A DNA stretch of 64,000 bases from NCBI GenBank assembly GCA_934045905.1, contig OW203769.1, positions 18,631,705-18,695,704 of the forward strand, in the 5' to 3' direction. The DNA comes from Leuctra nigra (lineage: Eukaryota > Arthropoda > Insecta > Plecoptera > Leuctridae). Below the pieces are notes generated by a model. The model saw nothing but the letters and a program-made list of their open reading frames with translations. It did not search any database and was not told where the DNA came from. This document shows positions 48,401-57,400 of this stretch, piece after piece. The translations under genes were made by a program, and so were the position numbers. Every line of letters begins with the position of its first letter. The stretch's first letter is position 1.

Positions 48401-51400
48401 TTAGAAACAAACTAAATTTAATCCAACGATGTGATACTTCTCTACAATGCCTCTCCACAAGCCAGTACAAACACTCTTGTCACTTTCTCTGGCCGCCACA
48501 AGTAAGTTAGTGCAATCAACATGTAGGAAGATTGAAGATCTTTACCCTTCTCCGCTGCATTTAAGCTATGACGTGACCGGCTGCAAAGAAACCGTGCAGG
48601 AAGTTCAAGGTTTCCTTCGTGGAAACATTCCAGCGTCAATATGGGATGACTTGTTTCACGAGGTCTTCGATGAATATGAGATGCCCGATCAATTAGCGGA
48701 CGAGATGTCTGACGAGAGAATTCTGTACAAGGTTTTCATCTATGAGAAAGTTAACTTGAAAAAGTTAACTATAAGACGTAATTTGAATCTACACAGTGAA
48801 GATTTGGAGATTGATAATCATTGTTCGATGCAAGACTTGTTTTATATTCTTTCTGAATCATTCCAAAAACGAGCCCACATTGAGTTCTGGTTGCAGCAAA
48901 TACCCAGATTAACAAAGCTAATCGATGTTTATCTCCCTGGAGTATACTGCGATGAAATCGCGCTTGCGTTCAGTCAATCGTGCCCGGCGCTACAGAAGCT
49001 GGGTATCGTAAGTTCACCTTCCGAGACGTACAAGACTGTGATGAGAACATGCAGGCAACTGAGAAAGATTCCTGGTAACATGCCAGAGGAATCTGTCATC
49101 GAGTTGCTGACTTCTCTTGACACGTCAGAGCTGCAGCTCAGAACTCTACGTCTTCAATACGCGACAACGCAACAACTTAAAACAATCATCGAACATTGTC
49201 CTCATCTACAAGATCTTGATGTAGGAGAGTTGTCTGAATTTCATCCAGAAGAAGTATTTCAGATACTCTTTTCAAGTTCTCTGCGATTGTCAAAACTGGC
49301 ATTATTTTTTGGAGATACTTTATCTGGTTTTAACGGTTTTCTATCTTGCAAACGAAACTTTATCATAAATATGTATTTTGCCCAAGATGGAACGTTACAC
49401 CCAATAGACATTTTAATAGTTTTAAGTGAAAACTGTAAAAATTTAACCCAGCTTCATCTGGAATGTTTTCGTCCACACAATGAAGCAGTGGGAAGTTCAG
49501 ACCGAATTTCATTTCCAAAGCTTGAGGTATTCAAAGGCAGATATGATTCCGAGGATGTTGACGATTTGATTTGTCTGGCGCGGCATTGCATTCAAGATGC
49601 TGAGCAACTGAAGAAGGTGTCACTGACTGTTTTAAACACCACACTGTAAAAAAATTTCGTAATTTTGCATAGACAAAGTAGCGTATAAATATACAATCAT
49701 GTATATGTTTTTTCAAATTACAGTGACAATATTGGTAATTTGAGTTTAGTGCTACATAGTATCATTTAAATTATCATGAAAGTTGTACATTTTAAACGAA
49801 ATTGTTGTGTTAAATAAACACAGGCTCAGAAGAGTAAAATATAATAGTCCAGTTGCAACTAAAATATCATACAAATTTTGTTTTTCTACCTGAACGCGGT
49901 AGCCCTCTTTCTAATGATCACGGATGTCAACTGACATCTCCACTGAGCCGGCAATTAGACAGTGACAGGAGATAACTTCACAGGTATACATCCGCTGTAG
50001 TTTTAACAGTTCGATGTATGGTATTTTATTTCACGTCTATAATGACGGTAAGTAATATAGAGACATAACTTACAAACTAATGAAATTCATAAACTTTATA
50101 ATCATTATATTCATAACTCGTGAAAATTAATTTTGCCCAAAAACACAACTTTATAACTCAACTGATCGAGAACAGTTTCAACCGCTCTGTTCCTCACTTG
50201 GCGCCGTGGTCCCGGGGTTAGCGCTATGAGGTTCTACACACAAGATCGCAGGTTCGAGGCCGGTTGGGGTGAAATAATTTATATAAGTGTACTGATCATA
50301 CTTAAAATTGTCTATGTAAATCCGTTTACAGAAATGAAATCTGATTAAAACTGGTTGAGTAATCAATAAAAATTAAATTATATTTTTCCAATTATCCGTA
50401 TCTTCCATGAAAAAATACCATACATGTTAATGTTATTTTAACAGTTCGGTGTATGGGTATAATTAACGGTAAATACCTGGATTTTATGCATCGACAATGT
50501 CTTGCTAAATATTCATATCTGTCTGTGAAAAAATACCATACATGTTTATGTTATTTTAACAGTTCGGTGTATGGTAAATTTTACCTCGAATGAGCGTGAG
50601 ACTGAAGATGCCATATACATTACATGTAAAATCGCACAGAATTTTTTTAGAGTGCACCCCAGCTCCGCCAAGAGCAGAAGAAGCGTTGGTCCAACTGTTT
50701 AACAATTACACTCATAGCATGACGCAGATAAGTAAAGTGTCCATCTTTGTCTCCAAGGCGAGCTTTTCAACGGGTCTTGTGAGACAAGTTTTTGAATCCT
50801 GCCCCAATCTGACTTCTCTCTACATTAAACGCTTAAACCAAGAAGCAATTGTCTATTCCACACATTTGAAGGCAAGAATGAAGCGACTTAATTTGGTCAC
50901 CAATTTCGAATACAATTAAATAGAAACCGTACTTTGGTTTGGCCCAAACCATCTAACAGCAAACTTTGAGCAATCCTTCCAAAATTACAACTTACCTTTA
51001 AACATATCATTACCTTTACCTCATTATATACCTTTGTCAAATTATACTTACGTTATGGGCAAATTAGCAAGTGAACAGTTTGTAAAATACAGGTATTCCT
51101 ATTTCTGAAAATAAAATATTCAGTTACATGCTATGCAAGATGTCATTGGTCTTACTTTGATTTTAATCAATGCGTTAACTTATAATGAACAACTGAAATC
51201 CGGTGATTAACTTTAGTTGAGTGTTGACAAATTCACTGTTGGTATTTACGTATGTAAGTGTAGTCTAATTTGCATTCCTCGTTAGCTGTCATGTCTTGTA
51301 AATAATAACTTAAATAAAAATAACACTAGGCACCCCGAGCCTCATGCAGCAGCCCCCTCCCCCTCCCACCCCCTCCATACCCAGAGGTCTTATATTTTTA

Positions 51401-54400
51401 TCAGCTCCATCTTTATAAATAAAAGTGATAATAGGCGAGCGAGCGAGGTTCTCACTTGAAACTTATGGATTGAATCTCGTGCTTTTGTCTGCCTGTGCAA
51501 TTCTTTATTCATTACATGCCAAACGAAGTAACGGATCAGGCCAATATTTTCACAAAAACTTAAATTACTATCCTGATTGGTGACCTAATGATTTTCAGCA
51601 ATATCGGTCAATTGGTTACAATGGGAATTGGATGTATGTTCTTTAGCAGGTTTCATAGCAACGAAATTTTCTACGAAAGTTTATAAAATACCAAATATGG
51701 ACCATGATCACTGCAAATTTCTGTAGTACCTCCTAAAGAAAGTGATATTTGTATCGCTTTTGACATTGACAAGAGATTTTTAAACTTAAAAAAAATCCAG
51801 TAATTCCGGAGTCAGTATTGCTATTTGGCGATGCTTTTTAAGCATATTTTAGTACATTAAAATGTAATTTTCTGTATTCTTCAATATTCTGTTGATAAAT
51901 TTAACTCTTCTGTGGTCATGCGAGTTTCCTAGTTTTACGGCATCTTTTACCGGGCATCGGTTTGGAGCGGTTTTAGAGCGAAATACAGAAAATAAATGTA
52001 TTTAATTTCAAAACGGTTATGAATATAGCAAAAGCAAGGACAGCATTAAGTATATTGAACCTTTATCTTAATTTTTTGTTTGCTGTAATAACTTTTCTCC
52101 TACCGTTCCATACAAATCAAAATATTATCTTTTTGTACAATAACACTCTTAGTTTAAACTGGTCACCATCAATTTTTTATTTGTACCAAAAACATAATAT
52201 ATTCTACATTTATAAGTTCTTTCATCATCGTCGTGGTACAAAATAATATGAGCAACCGCACTTCTATTTTAGCCAGGGCCGTATTATCCATAAGGCAATA
52301 TAGGCCGAGTGCCTGGGGCCTACGAAGCGTTTGGGACCTGCGAAAGGCCCACTTTAATAAAAAATATTTTTTCAATTCAATTCAATTCATTTCAATTCAA
52401 TTATTTAAAAGTTGTTTTTAAATTGTTTAAAAGTCGCGTAAAAATTCACCAGACACAGTCCAGATATTCAAAATTTTCCCGGGGCTGTGCGCCCCAGACC
52501 CGCATGTGCCTGGTGGGTTGGTGGGGGGCCCTCGCCTCAGTCCCTCAATTATATTCTTCAGCGAAACCTTTTCGCCTGAAGATCATTGATCGTCTCACCG
52601 CTTATTATTTTACAAATTAACTACCTACTGAGAAAAAGTAAAAATTTTGGACAGGGGCCTACGATGAAGTAGTGCCTAGGGCTTACCAAGGTCTTAATAC
52701 GGCCCTGATGTTAGCAATTCCCGATGGGAGATTGAGTTCTATAGGCTATCTCTTATCATCATTGGTAAGCGCTATGTTAAGACGGCTGGGTAGTAAGTTT
52801 GACCTAGAAGAGTTTTCTAATCAATTTTTATTAATATCTTTTAACAATGTAATTGTTAACAAAATAAGGCTTTGTACGCGTCTTCAGAACTGTTCAATGA
52901 AAATAATTTCATAGCTCGGAATGGTTTATTAGATTTACTTTGTCCTACAGATGTTTAGTGCCCGAAAATTAATAAAATTGTGGTACTAAACATCTGTTGG
53001 ACAAAATAAAACTAATCACTGATTCCAAGCTATGGAATTATTTTCATTGAACTGTTCTGAATAGTCGTACAAGCCTTATTTTGTTAACAACTACATTGGT
53101 AAAAGATATTGATAAAAATCGATTAAAAAACCCTTCAAGACAACGTTCACATCTTACATCGACGGCAGGTATAATCCCGTTGATTCCCATGGACAACAGA
53201 CCCGTATCGGCATTGATCACCGGCGAGTCACCCATCTTCGCCACCAAACTGCTGTCCTTTCCGTCCCGTCTGAAATGAACCACACGTTAGCAGTTCTCCA
53301 CAACAACGTTAAGACGGCTGGGTAGTGAGTTTGACCTTGAAGAGTTTTTTAATCGACTTTTATTAATATCTTTTACCAATGTTATTGTTAACAATATAAG
53401 GCAGTTCAATGAAAATAATTCCAGAGCTTGTAATGGTTTATTACATTTATTTTGTCCTACAGACGTTTAGTGCCCGAAAATTAGTAAAATTATGGCACTA
53501 AACATCTGTTGGACAAAATAAAACTAATAACTTATTCCAAACTATGAAATTATTTTCATTGAACTGTTCTGAATACTCGTACAAAGCCCCATTTTGTTAA
53601 CAATTTCATCGGTTAAAGATATTGATAATAATCGATTAAAAAACTCTTTAAGGCCACGCTCACTACTCAGCCCTCTTAAGGACAAAACATTTTTAAATGC
53701 TATACCTGTCATAGACAAAGTTCTTGATTGCTGAGTTGACTATGTAGCAATATCCTTTGTCGGACATTTCATTTCCAAGGTCATACTTGAGTGTGCTGTG
53801 CATAGAACCTGGCAAGTCTACACTTATCTGCAACAGGTGATACAGCAAGATGAGCGGGGAGATTATAGTTGAGGTACAAGAGCAGCGAAGAAGCTCATTC
53901 ATTTAGTTGTATAATGTGGTCCATACACGGGCAATCTTGTATGACTACTTACTTGACAAGCCTGGAAGTTTGATCGTGGCTTTCAATGAAGCTTGAAGAA
54001 ATTAAAACACGGACAGAAATTCTTCGTGCCAACCTGGCTTGAAATGTAAGTCGTCAAGTAAGATTGGCCTGTATGGCCACTTCACTATAATCGTTAGATG
54101 TTTCTACGGATGTTCAATTTCGTGACAAGCGATCATTCGAACGTTTGGTCAAACATTACATTGATTTGGTATGTTATTTTTTTATAATTATGTTATCATT
54201 AGAGAGGAATACAATAGTACATACAAATATAGGAAGAAAGAACCATGTTTATAAAACAATCGAAAAGTGCAAGTATACGACAAGGTTCAATCTTCGTCTT
54301 ACTGTTTTAAGAATCTCGTAGAATCCATTTCGCGGCATCGTCTTATCACTTGCGTATTTGTTTAAACCATCCAAATTATCCAGAGTAGTTTTGGCAAGAG

Positions 54401-57400
54401 TGTCCAGGAAATCAAGATACTTCTGCTTGTCCGTTTCAGAGCTCCCCCAGTGCCTAAACATAAGAACAAGTTCAGACTCCTTTTGTCCAGAAGCTCATGC
54501 ATTCACCTTACAATATGGTTCGTATCTTGGAAGTGACTAAGAGGCTCGTGCGTTCACCTAACTACAGTTCGTTTTTCCTATGTTTGAACTCTCACCAGAT
54601 GGAGCCACAGTCAGTTGTTCTGCTAGGCCGAGAAAGACTTCATTGCGCGCTCACCTTGCAATGTTGTCTTTTTCGGCCTTACAGAATAACTGACGGTGTC
54701 TCGGTCTGTAGAGAGTTCAAACATAGGAAAAACGAACTGTAAAATGGCATCACACTAGCATCCATTTTTTGAACAAATTAGTTTAGGGTTCCATTGATTT
54801 TTATGAGCTTTCAGAATATACCCTCGGTTTTTAGAAAATATTGCCACAAAAAAAATCGATAATATTCGAAATATTGCTTGAAAATATCGATGAAATATCG
54901 ATTTGTATGGAAGATATATAGATACAAGTTTCAATATAAAACTTAGTTTTTCTCAGTTTCATCCAGGGACTGGAACCCAAATGAATATCGGTTCCAATTC
55001 CGGTATCGGTTCCAAATTTTTAAAAATATCGGTTCCGATACCGGTTACAGTTTCTGGAAAAAATATAATAACGGTTCCGATTCCGGTTCCGGTTCAATTT
55101 CGATTCCATAAGGGTTCCAATCGGTCCCATAAAATTCAGACAATAATTCAAATCATTTCTTTTAAATCGACTTTTGGGGACTTACATGTTTTAAAAATTA
55201 CTGTAAATGGTAGTAAATAATTTCAGATTGCCAAATGTTGTTTAATATTGATAAGGGTTTCGGTTCCAGTTCCGGTTCCTATAAAAATAACGGTTCTTTT
55301 CGGCCCCGGTTCCGGTTCCAGTCCTTGGTTTCATCCGATGTGAATTATAGCGTTCTTTCCCTGTCTGTATCCCTTCACTTACTTCTTGACGTACTCCTCG
55401 GCTCTGGATTCGTTGGCACCACTGCGGTAGCAAATCGTCGCCGCCGGGAAAGTGGAGTTGATGACTCGGAACTTTCGGTCCATGTCGATGACCGTCGGGT
55501 TGTCTTGGAAACGGTCCCAGTTGGAGTGGACAATGGAACCGGCCCCGGCCACTGCGAGGGCCCACACCACGAGCCAGAACAACCTGGAGGGCCCGTCAAT
55601 AAGAACACATTACACTAGAGATGGAAAACTACCAGTAATTAAAAAAAGTGTAATATTAGCAAAATCGGGTAAAATCTAGTGGAGCGGTCGCTCCACCCAG
55701 CCAAGTCGTACTGTACACTCACACTCACTCAACATACCGAAAATGCCTAATAAACTGAGGAGCAGACCAAACACTTTTACTGTAAGCAATATGGCATTAC
55801 ATGGCATTTTCGGCCTACTGGATCTCAAAATTGGGAAATCTCACGTTGTTGCGAAATAACTTAATTTCGAGCTATGGCCCACCTGACAACATAATATACC
55901 AAATTTGGGAACAATACGTGTTGCCGTTTGCGAGCTAGAGGGCCGTGAAAACAGTGAAATTACACCCCTTTTAAAAGCTATCTGATGATTCAGATTCAGA
56001 TTCAGATATCAGGAAACGTTGCTATCACCGCCACAGCCTAAACGGCTGAACCGATCGATATGAAAATTTTACCACACGTGCACTTTTGGCGTCTGATGAT
56101 ACCTTTGTTCTTATAAATTTTTTGTGCCGCCATTTTTAAACCGGAAGTAACGTCATATATCAAAAACGGCTGGACCGATTAGAACATAATTAGCGCCATT
56201 CGATTTAGAAGGCTTATAAGGAATACTAATAGTGGAAGAAGAAAATGTTCTATAACCTAAACCGGAAATGACGTCATAAAAATGACAAATCTGACTAAAA
56301 TCATCTCTTATATCAATAACTACATATTCAGAAGGCTTAAAATGTTACATAACATTTATAGATACAAATTTTAGGTGGCAGTGATGTCAACCGCCATTTT
56401 GCAAACCGGAAGTGATGCCGTAACTCGAGAACGGCTGGACCGATTGGAACGAAACTTTCGCTATACTTTGTAACATATTATTTATAGCATAAACACAGGA
56501 ACAAGCACAACTTTTCTTAGCAACCAAATCACAAAATCTTATTTTTTAAAAGAATTATAATCTTTGGTGCCACAATATGTTACAAGTTGTAATAATAAAC
56601 TGAAAAAGGAGTGATATCTTCAAAAAACACTACGTGTAAAAATACCAGCCAAGTCTCTTCAATTAAAAAAAAATAGAAGAAATCTAAAAATTCAGCACTG
56701 AAAAGTAGTGATATCAAAAAATTGGCCAAGTCAAAACTTTTCAAAAAATACTTGGCTCATCGTTTTTTTAGGACATGTGTACATGATGTACTACATGATG
56801 AGTACATTTCATTTCCTGCCTACTTCTATACTATTTATGTGCACGATGCGCCAAGTATTTTTTGAAATGTTTTGACTTAATTGAAGAGACTTGGCTGGTA
56901 TTTTTACACGGAGTGTTTTTTATGGGGTATATTTGACTATATTTTCTTGTGTATTGGAAAAGATTCGATGATGATGGATGAACAATGACCAACAACCACC
57001 AATATTCGATCGAGTTGACACAAGAGCAAGAGCTTGCTTGACCCATAAAGTGGGCTTCGTTCGTTGCCAATGCAAAAGAGCATGTAATTTCTTCACGTGA
57101 TCGCAAAAATAATACCTAGTTAGTACAGAAAAAAAGATAATATCGTTACATTAGACATCTTTAATTACCATCAAATAATGCCTTTTTTCATATAATGCAA
57201 CAGTTTTTGTGTTAACTTTATCTTCATGGTTTAAAATCTAGTAGAGCGGTCGCTCCACGCCAGCCAAGTCGTACGGCGCGCGCGCACTCTCATTTAAAAA
57301 GGCTGGAGCAACCCACTTTTACTGTAAGCATCAAAGTGGCATTTTCGGCCTACTGGATCTTAAAATTGGGAAATCTCACATTGTTGCGAAATATCTTAAT

